Below are positions 25,853 to 34,718 of a stretch of DNA of 64,000 bases, one piece after another (position 1 is the stretch's first letter; every line of letters starts with the position of its first letter). Source of the DNA: UBA5793 sp040255465 (GTDB lineage Bacteria; Planctomycetota; Phycisphaerae; Phycisphaerales; UBA5793); the NCBI GenBank assembly GCA_040255465.1, contig JBDZVA010000002.1, positions 558,001 through 622,000 of the forward strand. Direction: 5' to 3'. Under the pieces are notes generated by a model, which saw nothing but the letters and a program-made list of their open reading frames with translations, had not been told where the DNA came from and searched no databases. A program made the translations under genes and the position numbers.

Positions 25853-26839
25853 ATGAATCGCAGCACGATGTGTCTTGGATTGACGATGACGATTGGTCTG
25901 ACGGGGTTGTGCAGCACGGCCCTGAGCCAGGATTGGTCGGACAACTTCGAGAGTTACTCAAACGGCCAGGTGCTCTACCACGTTGGCGGCTGGAGCGGCT
26001 GGGACGATGTCGAGGCCGTGGCGGGCAGTTGCTCGACGGCTCATGCCCACGGCGGAACGAAGTCGATACTCGTGGAAGGCGCCGACGACGCGATTCAGAC
26101 GTTTGAGGGATTGACAAGCGGTTCGGGGACGATCACCGCATGGGTGTACACGCCGGTTTCCACGTTCATCTCCGACGCGTTTTTCCTCGTGCAGAACGAA
26201 TATGCCCACGGCGGGCCGTACGAGTGGTGTATCGATCTCGAGTTTGATTTTGAGGGTGACGGCGGCGGCGGGCCGGGCACCGTGGTCGATGCGTTCCGCG
26301 CAGAGACCAACGCACCGAGCATTGTGTTTGATCAATGGGTCGAGATTCGGTGCGAGGTTGACATCGACAACGACACCATCACCAGCTACTACAACAACAT
26401 TGAGGTCTCGAGGGGCCAGTTGTTCATCCGCGGCGGGGCACACGAGATCAAGAATCTCGACCTCTACACGGTCGGGACGACCAACTTCTATGACGACATC
26501 TCGTTTTTGGGTCTCGGCAGCGGCGGTGGCTATGCGTGTGAGATCAGCGGCGCCTGTCCGGGCAACATCAACGTGAACTGGACCGGCGCTCAACCCAACA
26601 AGACCCAGGGCATCGTCTTCGCCAGCAACACCGGCAACTTCACCGTCAACAGCGGCGCTTGCGCCGGAACGCAACTCGGCCTTGGCACCCGCAACCTGCA
26701 ACTGGTCCGCACGCTCGGAACCGGCAGCGGTTCGGGCAGCATCGGCCGCGCGGTCGGCGCCGGCGCCTGCGGAGGGTTTGTCCAGTTGGTGACTGTCGCC
26801 AGCCCGTGCGAGGCGAGCAGCGTGGGTCAGATTCCGTAA
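25853..26839 (+). CDS. Secreted two-domain protein, paralogue 2
   Basis: ATG 25853 follows GAGGGAG and starts a signal peptide (LTMTIGLTGLCSTALSQ). The 328-residue protein parallels paralogue 1 along its length: WSDNFESYSNGQVLYHVGGW, the EYAHGGPYEWCIDL strand block, GQLFIRGGAHEIKNLDLYT, and the same C-terminal domain ending SSVGQIP. In DNA the N-terminal parts differ at many third positions, while the C-terminal domain is almost identical, including an 81-nt exact match. Like its neighbour it is a single transcription unit with its own terminator. Role unknown. Confidence 0.78.
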   Translation: MNRSTMCLGLTMTIGLTGLCSTALSQDWSDNFESYSNGQVLYHVGGWSGWDDVEAVAGSCSTAHAHGGTKSILVEGADDAIQTFEGLTSGSGTITAWVYTPVSTFISDAFFLVQNEYAHGGPYEWCIDLEFDFEGDGGGGPGTVVDAFRAETNAPSIVFDQWVEIRCEVDIDNDTITSYYNNIEVSRGQLFIRGGAHEIKNLDLYTVGTTNFYDDISFLGLGSGGGYACEISGACPGNINVNWTGAQPNKTQGIVFASNTGNFTVNSGACAGTQLGLGTRNLQLVRTLGTGSGSGSIGRAVGAGACGGFVQLVTVASPCEASSVGQIP

Positions 26840-26885
26840 TCTGAACACCGATGCGTTTCCAATTGATCGGTGATCGACAATCATG

Positions 26886-26914
26886 CCTCGCCCCCATCTG
26901 GGGGCGAGGTTTTT
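26886..26914 (+). terminator. Rho-independent terminator after paralogue 2
   Basis: CCTCGCCCCC (26886-26895) pairs with GGGGGCGAGG (26900-26909) around ATCT, followed by TTTTT. Confidence 0.9.
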
Positions 26915-27015
26915 CGTTCAGTTGAGCGATGGCGGCGCCACGCGGCTGGCTGGCCTGAAGCACACGATGGAATACTGACGATCTTCGGCGGCACTGCCTG
27001 CGTACGCTCAGGGCC

Positions 27016-27564
27016 ATGTCCGCGGAACGTTGGCTCGACGAGTACGGCAGCGCGATGTACCGGTTCGCCATTCTGCGACTCGGACGGGGTCATGCCGCGG
27101 AAGACGTGGTGCAGGAGGCGCTGCTGGCTGCGGCCGCCGCGCCACCATGTGAGCGGAGCAAGGCTCAGGAGCGGGCGTGGCTGTTCACGATTCTGCGAAA
27201 CAAGGCGGTGGACCATGTCCGGCGGGAGATTCGCCGGCGAAAGGCGGAGTCGCAGGCGGCGGTGAATGCGGCCGCGGTCGGAACAGCGTGCGGGTGTCAC
27301 GCGGATGGGCGGGAGGGGCGGCTCGACGGGATTGAAGATGAGGAGAAGCGACGCGCATTGCGAAAGGCGATCGAAGAACTGCCCGATCTGATGCGTGAGG
27401 CGTTCTGTTTCCGGGTGCTGGACGAGCTTTCGACGGAAGAGATCTGCAAGATTCTGGAGATCACGCCGACTAATCTCTGGACGCTTATTCACCGGGCCAG
27501 GCGTCGATTGCATGTTTCACTCGGAGAGCGTTTCTCCGCATCTGCAAGGGGTCGTGAGGCATGA
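27016..27564 (+). CDS. ECF-type RNA polymerase sigma factor
   Basis: The protein has 182 residues with region 2 (MYRFAILRLGRGHAAEDVVQEALLAA, then WLFTILRNKAVDHVRRE) and region 4 (LPDLMREAFCFRVLDELSTEEICKIL, then TPTNLWTLIHRARRRL). The NLW-LHRAR signature belongs to ECF groups paired with small zinc-finger anti-sigma proteins, and such a gene overlaps its stop by 4 nt. Its regulon is not known; the nearby secreted-protein genes are candidates only by position. Confidence 0.93.
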   Translation: MSAERWLDEYGSAMYRFAILRLGRGHAAEDVVQEALLAAAAAPPCERSKAQERAWLFTILRNKAVDHVRREIRRRKAESQAAVNAAAVGTACGCHADGREGRLDGIEDEEKRRALRKAIEELPDLMREAFCFRVLDELSTEEICKILEITPTNLWTLIHRARRRLHVSLGERFSASARGREA

Positions 27565-27875
27565 AGCGCGCACTGGCCATTCTCTGGTACGTTCTGACGC
27601 TTCGATGCGAGGAAGCCGACCGCATCCGGTGCTGCGATGGCGTGGCGCCGGTCACGTGGTGGCAGCGATGGGCGGAGCGATTCCATCGATTCTCCTGCGG
27701 GAGTTGTCGGCGCGCCCGTCGGGAGCTGCTTGCGATGAACGCGACGATCCGCAGCCTGGTGCATGTCGAACGAGGTGAAGAGGACGAGAACCAGGCGGAG
27801 CCGGGGCTTCCCGACGGGGCGCGGGACCGCATTCGCACGGCGCTGCGAAGCGCGCAGCCGAAATCGACCGAATAG
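27561..27875 (+). CDS. Putative zinc-finger anti-sigma factor
   Basis: The protein has 104 residues starting at ATG 27561, overlapping the sigma gene as ATGA. It has LRCEEADRIRCCDG near the N-terminus and RFHRFSCGSCRRARREL, fitting the C-x-x-A ... H-x3-C-x2-C layout of zinc anti-sigma domains. No transmembrane segment is present, so it is probably a soluble anti-sigma protein. The acidic C-terminal half has no other domain. Confidence 0.75.
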   Translation: MKRALAILWYVLTLRCEEADRIRCCDGVAPVTWWQRWAERFHRFSCGSCRRARRELLAMNATIRSLVHVERGEEDENQAEPGLPDGARDRIRTALRSAQPKSTE

Positions 27876-27978
27876 AAAATCGATTGAATTTCGAGATTGC
27901 GTGCAAGGCGGATCGTTCACGTGCGACTTGGGGTAGAAGTTCTCACCCCTTTTTGCACACTTGAACGGGAGATGCAAC

Positions 27979-28824
27979 ATGGTCAATCGATGCACCAAAC
28001 TGGCGATCGGTGCGGTCGTGGTTTCTGGAACGATCCTTGGATTGAGCGCGACTCGAACACTCGGCGACGAGATTCGCGTCACGATCGACAACATGAACAG
28101 CAGCGAAGGTTTCTTCTTTACGCCGGTCTGGCTCTCAGCGCAGAATGGTTCGTTCGACCTGTACGATCGCGGCACGTTCTCACAGCCCAACTGGCCCGGG
28201 ATGACGGCCATCGCCGAGAACGGCAACACCGGACCGCTGGACGCTGCCTTCCATGCCAGTGGAGCCGGGATGGCGGGCGGCCGGTCGCTGGTTGTCACGG
28301 CCAACACGATTGGGCCGCCGGTGTTCAATCCGGGCGAGTCAGCGACGGTCATGTTCGACATCGGTGATCCGACGGTCAACCGATTCCTGAGTTACGCCTC
28401 GATGGTGATCCCGAGCAACGATCTGTTCTTCGGGAACGACAACCCGATGGCGCACGAGCTCTTCGACGTACACGGGAACTTCAACGGACCGATGGAGATT
28501 CTGATCTTCGGCCACATGGTCAACGACAACGGCACCGAAGTGAATAACGCGTATGGCGATGCGGCGTTTTCGCTCAACGACGGCCAGGCCATGCCGGAGT
28601 ACAACCCGATTCGCGCGTTCTTCACCGACCCCGGTGATGCCGACTACCTGGCGAGCTTTCTGGGTACGCAGACCGCGAGCCTCGACACGATCAACTCGGT
28701 GTTCGGTCCTCAGGATGTCATCGCGCGGATCCGCATCGATCAAATCCCCGCGCCGGGGAGTCTTGCGTTCCTGATGGTGGGCGGATTGGCCGCCACCGGC
28801 CGGCGACGCCGCCGGATGATGTAA
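27979..28824 (+). CDS. Secreted spondin-domain protein with PEP-CTERM-like tail
   Basis: GGGAG 7 nt upstream sets the start at 27979 (281 residues). A signal peptide (LAIGAVVVSGTILGLSATRTLG) is followed by a spondin-like domain (IRVTIDNMNSSEGFFFTPVW through the motif MVIPSNDLFFGNDNP at about residues 136-150). The end has the sorting pattern IPAPGSLAFLMVGG-LAA then GRRRRR: a P-A-P-G box, hydrophobic helix and basic tail. Such proteins are exported and thought to be processed by an exosortase system; no exosortase gene is in this window. Confidence 0.85.
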   Translation: MVNRCTKLAIGAVVVSGTILGLSATRTLGDEIRVTIDNMNSSEGFFFTPVWLSAQNGSFDLYDRGTFSQPNWPGMTAIAENGNTGPLDAAFHASGAGMAGGRSLVVTANTIGPPVFNPGESATVMFDIGDPTVNRFLSYASMVIPSNDLFFGNDNPMAHELFDVHGNFNGPMEILIFGHMVNDNGTEVNNAYGDAAFSLNDGQAMPEYNPIRAFFTDPGDADYLASFLGTQTASLDTINSVFGPQDVIARIRIDQIPAPGSLAFLMVGGLAATGRRRRRMM

Positions 28825-28866
28825 GCCCCCATCCGACTGCACTCGGCCTCACCATCAACTTCCGAA

Positions 28867-28915
28867 CCGATGCCTCACGACGCGCGACCAGCGCCTTCGT
28901 GGGGCATCGGCTTTT
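28867..28915. terminator. Bidirectional terminator hairpin between convergent genes
   Basis: CCGATGCCTCACGA (28867-28880) pairs with TCGTGGGGCATCGG (28897-28910), with one G-T pair, around a 16-nt loop; CTTTT follows on the plus strand. It lies between the spondin gene and the ABC-secretin gene. Confidence 0.65.
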
Positions 28916-28925
28916 CGTGGGATGG

Positions 28926-31900
28926 TCAGGGCAATTCAGCGCCATCGAGCAGTGGTTTGATCTCTGGCGTGTGCAGGGCGGCGTCGAGTTCGGCGATGCT
29001 CTGCTCGATCTTGTTGATCGCGGCGGAGTAGTAGTGCTCGGTGTGGAAGAAGAGCCGGGCGACGTCGGCGTCCAGAATGCTCGCCTGGCCGGGCTTTGTC
29101 TCGGGCATCATGAGGACCTTGCCGACGCTGAAGTTCGCGAGCGTGGTCTGGCTCTGGCCGCCATTGGCGGCAATGACCTTCTTGAGCATGATGGCGCGGC
29201 GCAGACGCACGAGGTCGGACTCGTCGTTGAGGACGATGCTGAATTGCTGCCGGCCGTCGGGCAGCGGCTGATTGAGTTCCCAGAGCAATTTGCCCCAGGA
29301 CTTGCGGTCCGGGCAGTCGTACATGGCGACTTCGGGAATCGGTTCGGTGCCAAGATGAAGCGGATCATCCGATTCACGGTCATAGTGGAATGTGAAGACC
29401 AATGCTTTGTCCGGGTTGCGTGAGAAGAAGGACTTGGCGTCGGTCCCCCCACCCAGCCGCGACATGGTTCGTTCCATGAACTGGACCGAGTAACCGCCGA
29501 ACTGCTCGGATTCGAGGAAGATGATGCGATCGGTCTGGATCTGTTTTGAGAGGTCGTGATCGCTGCCGGGGACGTCGAGTCGTTTGATGAGTTCGTAGAT
29601 CATGCGATGAACGAGAATGTCCTCGCCGGGAATGCGCCCGTGAATGAACTCGCTGAAGGGCTCTACGTCTGCAAGGCGAGCGTCATGCTGAACCGCTGTG
29701 GCGGCCAGTTTGCTGTAGGTGACCATGCGCCGGTTTTCGGGCAGGAAGCGCAGGTCAAAGACATCTTCGGAGCGCAGGCGGTAGGAATCGCGGAACAGTT
29801 TGTTTCCGAAGCTGTCAAAGAGGTCGTCGTCCTTGGGCATGGGGCCGGCGACGTAGATGTCTTCGGGCAGGACGTAGGGCGTGAGCACGATGATCACTTC
29901 GCGCTTGAGGCGTTCGGTCTTCTCAGCGCGGAAGAACATGCCGATCAGGGGCAAGTCTCCCAGCAGCGGTACTTTGTCCTTGGTCACGGTCAGGTCGCGG
30001 CTGACCAGGCCGCCGATGATGAATGGCGTGTTGTTCTCGATGCGCGCGTACGTCTGAACGCGTCGGGTCGAAATCGTCGGCGCCGCGGCGAGCAGGTCAC
30101 CGTCGGTCGATCGAATCTCCAGGTCACGACCGGGAACGACGGCCGAGACAATGGTGTCGATCAGCATGCTGATCTCGTCGGCGCGTTCCGTGATGCGAGG
30201 CCGGACGTTGAGCAGAATGCCGGTGGGGATGTACTGGAAGTTGAAGGAGAGTTTGTTGGAGCCGGTGTTGGTGCCTTCCTGGCTCGTGGCGATGGGGATG
30301 TCTTCGCCAACGCGTATGGTCGCCTGTCGATTGTCGATGGTGAGCACGCTGGGGCGAGAGAGGATCTCCGCCTTGCCTTCGCGGACCAGGGCGCGGATTC
30401 TGGCGGACCAATCCCGCGGGACATCGCGTGAATCGACCCGTGAGAAGTCCAGCGTGTCGATCAGGCCGCCGGCGACCAGCTTGCCCAGGAGCAGATCAAT
30501 CGGTCCTTCGCGGAACTGCCATTCGATTCCGAGATCGTCGAGGCCGTCCTGACTGATCTCCAGCACCATGCCCTCGACGAAGATCTGTCGAGCGGGGCGA
30601 TCGATGTACTCGTTAAGCAGATTGCGAACACGCGCGAGTTGACCCGGGTTGGCGGGACTGTAGAGGACGAGCAGGCGCGAGGTCGGCGAGGCGACAAGAT
30701 CGGCCCCGAGCGGCGTTGCGGTGTTGGGTAGAACGGTGACGCCAAAAGTGCCTTTGGCCGCTCCGGAATCGCCGACCAGTCCCATTTGCTCAGCCGTGGG
30801 TGCGGGCATCGCGATGACCAACGGAAGTGTGGCGTATTCGATCTGCTTTGGTACTTGCGCAGCATCGTTGATGACATTGATGCCGAGTCCCTGCAGCGCC
30901 GCGAGGGCGCCTTTCGTGTCGATGTAGCTGAGTTGGATGACTGACCGATCCAGGTCTTCATGTGTCAAACTGCTGCGCATCTGGTTGAGACCAGTGACCA
31001 GCGCTTCCACGCGCGTTTGCACCTGCGCCAAATCAGTGTTGGCCACCCAGGCCGATTCGCTCGACGGACGTTGCAGCCCGATGGACCACAGTTGCGGCGG
31101 CTGTGAGAGAGAGGTTCGATAGCCCAACACAAGCAGCGACTGCGCGCCGTCGGGCGTCGATCGCCGAAGAAAGACCAGATTGACGATGCTGTCGGGCAGT
31201 GGCGGAAGTGACTCGACGACGTCACGAGGCACTTCCTGGTATCCCAATTCAGTCTGCAAACTGACCGACAGACTGCCCACCATCTCGCCGAGTTCAGTTG
31301 TGCTGAGTTTGGGCAGGGTGATGAGTCGCCCCGAATCTGGAGGCAGGCCGGGCGCCGTCGCAGCATCCGGCTGGCGGGCAACTTCGGTCTTGCGTTCCGT
31401 CAGCGAAACCTCGTCGGGTGGATTGCCGTCACTCGCCAGTGAGTGGGCAAACGCAATCTCCTCGCGGGAAGGCGCCATCTGGCCGCCGGCGTGGGAGGCA
31501 ATGGGCAGTCTTGTCGCAAGCCCGTTCTCGGCACGATCGATGGTGGAACGAAGCTGGAGCGCCTGCGATTCCTGTGGATCGGTGACGAGCAATCCGCCCG
31601 TGGCCCGCGCCGACTCCACGCCGTAGGAGCGGGTCGACTGACTCTCTGAGACGCACCCGGGACAGGACATGGTCGCGACGGTGCAGACAATCGCGAGCAT
31701 CGGCGTGATGATGGACCGGGGGACCTGGAAGTGCGGCTTGGATTCCACGTTGACCCTCTGTTCGTCGGGTTCTTCGGGAGCGGGCTCGGGTGACCGGTTT
31801 GTCACCTCGGGCTTCTCCGTCTCACTCTTGCCGTCGCGGACCGGGCTGACGAGCCTTTCGGGCACTGTCGGCCGGATGGCAACATCATTGGCTCCTCGCA

Positions 31901-33647
31901 GCGGCGTCTCCTTGAGATCGAGCAGGGCCGATTCACCGGGGGGGCCGTCGAACTCGATTCGGCCGTCGCGGATGACGACGACGCGGTCGGCCAATTCGAG
32001 CAACTCGGGTTTGTGGGTGATCATGATGATGGTGCGATTGCGCAGTCGCGCGTAGATGGACTTGAGAATCGCAACCGAAGATCGATTGTCGATGGATGCA
32101 GCGGCCTCATCGAGAACGAGTATCAGCGGGTTCTTGAGCAGCGCGCGGGCAATGTTGATGCGCTGTCGCTCGCCGCGCGAGAGATCGCTGCCGTTGGGGC
32201 CGATGCGGCTGTCGTATCCTTCGGGTCGCTTTTCGATGAAGCGATCCGCGCCGGTCAGGCGGCAGACGTCGGCGAGTTCTTCCTGCAATGCGTCCGGGCG
32301 CGCGTAGCGCAGGTTCTCCGAGATTGACGCATCAAAGAGGAAGACTTCCTGAAAGGCGATGCCGATGGCGCTGCGGAGTTTGCCGATGGGAATGGAGCGG
32401 ACATCGTGGCCATCGATGAGTACCTGGCCGGACGTGGGATCGACGAACCGCGGCAGCAGATTGAGCAACGTGCTCTTGCCTGATCCACTGGGCCCGGAGA
32501 TGGCCACGCGCTCGCCGGGCCTGATGGAAAGGCTGATGTTCTTGAGGATGGTTCTGCCGTGACCGAAGGCGAACGAAGCGTTTCGGAACTCGATGGCTCC
32601 CAGGAGCGGCGCTTCCGTGGGCGTCATGCCCGATGGGGCTGAGTCGGATTCGGCATCGGGCTGGTGGAGCATCTCGAAGACGCGATCGATGCAGGCGGTG
32701 GTCTTGGAGAGGTGGCTGGTGCCGCTGATGACTTCCTGCATGGCGGGGTAGAGCATGCCGACGTAGCCGAAGAACATGATGAAGGTGCCGCCGGTCATGT
32801 GCCCCTTCATGACCTGCCAGGCGCCGAAGCCGAAGAGAAAGACGGTGCCCACGCCGACGAAGAGATCGCCGACGACCTTCTGCATGAACTCGTAGCGCTG
32901 AGTGCCGATCTGGCTGTGTCGACTGGCGTCAATGGCGCGGTGGAAGTGCGCCTTCTCGCGCCCCTCGCCGGTGAAGCCTTTGACGACTTCGACGCCGAGG
33001 TATTTTTCGATCACGTTGCCGTAGGCGGCGGCGATGTTTTCCTGCGCTTCGGTGTGGCGACGCTTGATCGGCCGCTTGAAGAACCAGTAGGTGCCAAAGT
33101 GCAGCGGCAGGACGACTGAGCTCGCCAGGGCGAGGCGCCAGTTCACGGCATAGAGAATGATGAGCAGCACCTGCGCCATGAGCAGGTTGAGCAGCAGCGT
33201 CGGCAGCTTGTCCTGGATGAAGAACTGGATTTTGAAGGTGTCGTCGAGCAGGCGCGAGCCGACCTTGCCCGGCTGCTGGGCTTTGTAGAAGCGCAGGCTG
33301 AGCTGCTGAAGGTACTCGAACAACCGCTTTCGCATCGAGAAGCAGACATCTTCGCTGACGCGGACGGCGAGCATGCGGCTGGGATAGAAGAGGGCGTTGC
33401 GGACGACATAGATGAGGCCGAGCAAGGGAAGGATGGCCCAGAGGAGGGTCCAGTTGCCGCCGCTTCCGTCTTCGTGGGGAAAGACATCATCGATGAGGAG
33501 CTTGACGGAGTAGGGCAGGACGAGGTTGGTGGCGACGAGCAGCGAAAGCAGGACGACGACCAGGCCGAGACGTTTGGCATGGGGGCGGAGCAGATCGGTC
33601 AGGCGACCGCCCCCCATGTCCAGCGTCTTCTCAGGCTCGTGGGTCAT
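28926..33647 (-). CDS. ABC exporter fused in one frame to an outer-membrane secretin (1573 codons)
   Basis: Residues 1-590 are a full type I ABC exporter: membrane domain (hydrophobic segments near 27-45, 65-90, 150-190, 255-300), Walker A GPSGSGKS (385-392), signature LSRGERQ (489-495), Walker B LILVLDEAA (508-516) and switch His545. After a Pro/Glu-rich linker (590-645), a hydrophobic stretch (646-662) ends in cysteines like a lipoprotein signal. Residues about 780-1010 resemble secretin N-domains. Residues about 1020-1260 are the secretin core, with ILSRPSVLTIDNRQATI and PFIIGGLVSRD, then KVPLLGDLPLIGMFFR. About 300 residues follow, partly helical. No stop separates the parts. An internal GTG at 31748 could start the secretin separately. 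No HlyD-type adaptor or other secretion genes are adjacent. Confidence 0.85.
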   Translation of the reverse strand: MTHEPEKTLDMGGGRLTDLLRPHAKRLGLVVVLLSLLVATNLVLPYSVKLLIDDVFPHEDGSGGNWTLLWAILPLLGLIYVVRNALFYPSRMLAVRVSEDVCFSMRKRLFEYLQQLSLRFYKAQQPGKVGSRLLDDTFKIQFFIQDKLPTLLLNLLMAQVLLIILYAVNWRLALASSVVLPLHFGTYWFFKRPIKRRHTEAQENIAAAYGNVIEKYLGVEVVKGFTGEGREKAHFHRAIDASRHSQIGTQRYEFMQKVVGDLFVGVGTVFLFGFGAWQVMKGHMTGGTFIMFFGYVGMLYPAMQEVISGTSHLSKTTACIDRVFEMLHQPDAESDSAPSGMTPTEAPLLGAIEFRNASFAFGHGRTILKNISLSIRPGERVAISGPSGSGKSTLLNLLPRFVDPTSGQVLIDGHDVRSIPIGKLRSAIGIAFQEVFLFDASISENLRYARPDALQEELADVCRLTGADRFIEKRPEGYDSRIGPNGSDLSRGERQRINIARALLKNPLILVLDEAAASIDNRSSVAILKSIYARLRNRTIIMITHKPELLELADRVVVIRDGRIEFDGPPGESALLDLKETPLRGANDVAIRPTVPERLVSPVRDGKSETEKPEVTNRSPEPAPEEPDEQRVNVESKPHFQVPRSIITPMLAIVCTVATMSCPGCVSESQSTRSYGVESARATGGLLVTDPQESQALQLRSTIDRAENGLATRLPIASHAGGQMAPSREEIAFAHSLASDGNPPDEVSLTERKTEVARQPDAATAPGLPPDSGRLITLPKLSTTELGEMVGSLSVSLQTELGYQEVPRDVVESLPPLPDSIVNLVFLRRSTPDGAQSLLVLGYRTSLSQPPQLWSIGLQRPSSESAWVANTDLAQVQTRVEALVTGLNQMRSSLTHEDLDRSVIQLSYIDTKGALAALQGLGINVINDAAQVPKQIEYATLPLVIAMPAPTAEQMGLVGDSGAAKGTFGVTVLPNTATPLGADLVASPTSRLLVLYSPANPGQLARVRNLLNEYIDRPARQIFVEGMVLEISQDGLDDLGIEWQFREGPIDLLLGKLVAGGLIDTLDFSRVDSRDVPRDWSARIRALVREGKAEILSRPSVLTIDNRQATIRVGEDIPIATSQEGTNTGSNKLSFNFQYIPTGILLNVRPRITERADEISMLIDTIVSAVVPGRDLEIRSTDGDLLAAAPTISTRRVQTYARIENNTPFIIGGLVSRDLTVTKDKVPLLGDLPLIGMFFRAEKTERLKREVIIVLTPYVLPEDIYVAGPMPKDDDLFDSFGNKLFRDSYRLRSEDVFDLRFLPENRRMVTYSKLAATAVQHDARLADVEPFSEFIHGRIPGEDILVHRMIYELIKRLDVPGSDHDLSKQIQTDRIIFLESEQFGGYSVQFMERTMSRLGGGTDAKSFFSRNPDKALVFTFHYDRESDDPLHLGTEPIPEVAMYDCPDRKSWGKLLWELNQPLPDGRQQFSIVLNDESDLVRLRRAIMLKKVIAANGGQSQTTLANFSVGKVLMMPETKPGQASILDADVARLFFHTEHYYSAAINKIEQSIAELDAALHTPEIKPLLDGAELP
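31746..31759 (-). promoter_or_regulatory. Possible internal ribosome binding site and GTG start for the secretin half
   Basis: On the minus strand AGAGGG (31759-31754) is 5 nt before an in-frame GTG (31748-31746, codon 634). Starting there gives ESKPHFQVPRSIITPMLAIV, a basic then hydrophobic N-terminus ending in SCPGC, a weak lipobox. This would produce a free secretin besides, or instead of, the fusion. Confidence 0.4.
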
Positions 33648-33986
33648 GCTTGAGTTCGGTTCCCTGCGAACGACTCGCTCAGTTGATGCGCTCCGTCAAC
33701 CACGACTGCGGCAGACGCGGAAGTCCGCCGTGGCCTTCATCGGTCGCCAACAGCCCTGGCCCCCACGCAGCGAGGCGGAATCCGCCTCGCACCGGGAGCG
33801 AAGAGTTACGCTGTCTATCGGCGTTGTCCCACCACCTCCCATAGTAGATGCTTCGCCGCAGCGCCGCAGGGATCATGGCGGTTTTCCAAGGTCCGAGTAC
33901 ACGGCCGCGGCGTTCGACCAGCGGCGCATCGCTGCCGGCGCCGGCCGCGCCTGGCGCGCCGCGACCACTCAGCCGCGCGCCATGAC
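33648..33986 (-). other. 339-nt region with one doubtful small frame (33679-33990)
   Basis: A 103-codon minus frame starts at GTG 33990, overlapping the stop of the upstream gene, and ends at 33679. Its product has no recognisable motif or family (basic, with WW at about residue 53). The GTGA overlap is the only hint that it is translated. Nothing else is seen here. Confidence 0.25.
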
Positions 33987-34718
33987 TCACGCGGCTCGCA
34001 TTGCCGCTTCACCCGAGCCGGTATCCGCTGCCGCCGCGCTCCACCCCTCGACGCGCGCATCGCACCGGTCCGACCACGGGCCGACTTCGCCGGTCGCATC
34101 CGCCCAGCGGCCCCAGTACACAATCATCCGCGGTCCATCGGGCAGCGGAAACTCCACCCGCATGGGGCTGCTCGTGAACGACCGCAGATACCAGGGCCGC
34201 TCACCGGGCAGGCGAGGAATCGGCCGGCCCGGTTCGATCATCTCGATGAACAACTCCAGCCGCGCCGCCCCGCGCGGCTTGGCCCGGCTGCGTGTGCCGA
34301 TCTGCTCGCGAAACTCGATCACGTGCGCTCCGCCTTCCGATCGGACGTGGCGCAGATACGGCCCCTTCTGCGGGCACGGTCGGCGACGCGCCCGGCGCGG
34401 CTGCTCGCGCATCTCCACCGACATCTTCGCCGTCGAGTCGATCTCGGTGTTCGCTCGAATCAACGCCCCATACTTGCGCACGATGCGCTCGGCCCGGGCC
34501 CTGGCCGCATCCTTCTCTCGGATCGCCTGCGTCGTGCGCGTGCGCGGCCAGGTCGCCAGCGCCAGGCGATGACGAAACTCCGTCACCGCGCGGCTGATGA
34601 TCTCCGCATCGCCTTGCGACAGAAAGTAACGCTCAGGCGAACTGCTGACGCCGTCCGAGAAGTTCCGCGCCATCTGCGCAAAGCCGCGGTCCGAATCGGG
34701 AATGAACTTTCGTGCCAT
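33987..34718 (-). CDS. Conserved hypothetical protein (planctomycete type)
   Basis: The protein has 243 residues and begins MARKFIPDSDRGFAQMARNF, a start I recognise from hypothetical proteins of planctomycetes and related bacteria. Helical N-terminal half (residues 1-115, with RTTQAIREKDAARARAERIVR), then a beta-rich C-terminal half resembling a small fibronectin-like domain (FIEMIEPGRPIPRLPGERPW onward). There is no signal peptide. These proteins often accompany materials-science-like measurement genes by annotation only; no function is established. The start is ATG 34718. Confidence 0.75.
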   Translation of the reverse strand: MARKFIPDSDRGFAQMARNFSDGVSSSPERYFLSQGDAEIISRAVTEFRHRLALATWPRTRTTQAIREKDAARARAERIVRKYGALIRANTEIDSTAKMSVEMREQPRRARRRPCPQKGPYLRHVRSEGGAHVIEFREQIGTRSRAKPRGAARLELFIEMIEPGRPIPRLPGERPWYLRSFTSSPMRVEFPLPDGPRMIVYWGRWADATGEVGPWSDRCDARVEGWSAAAADTGSGEAAMRAA

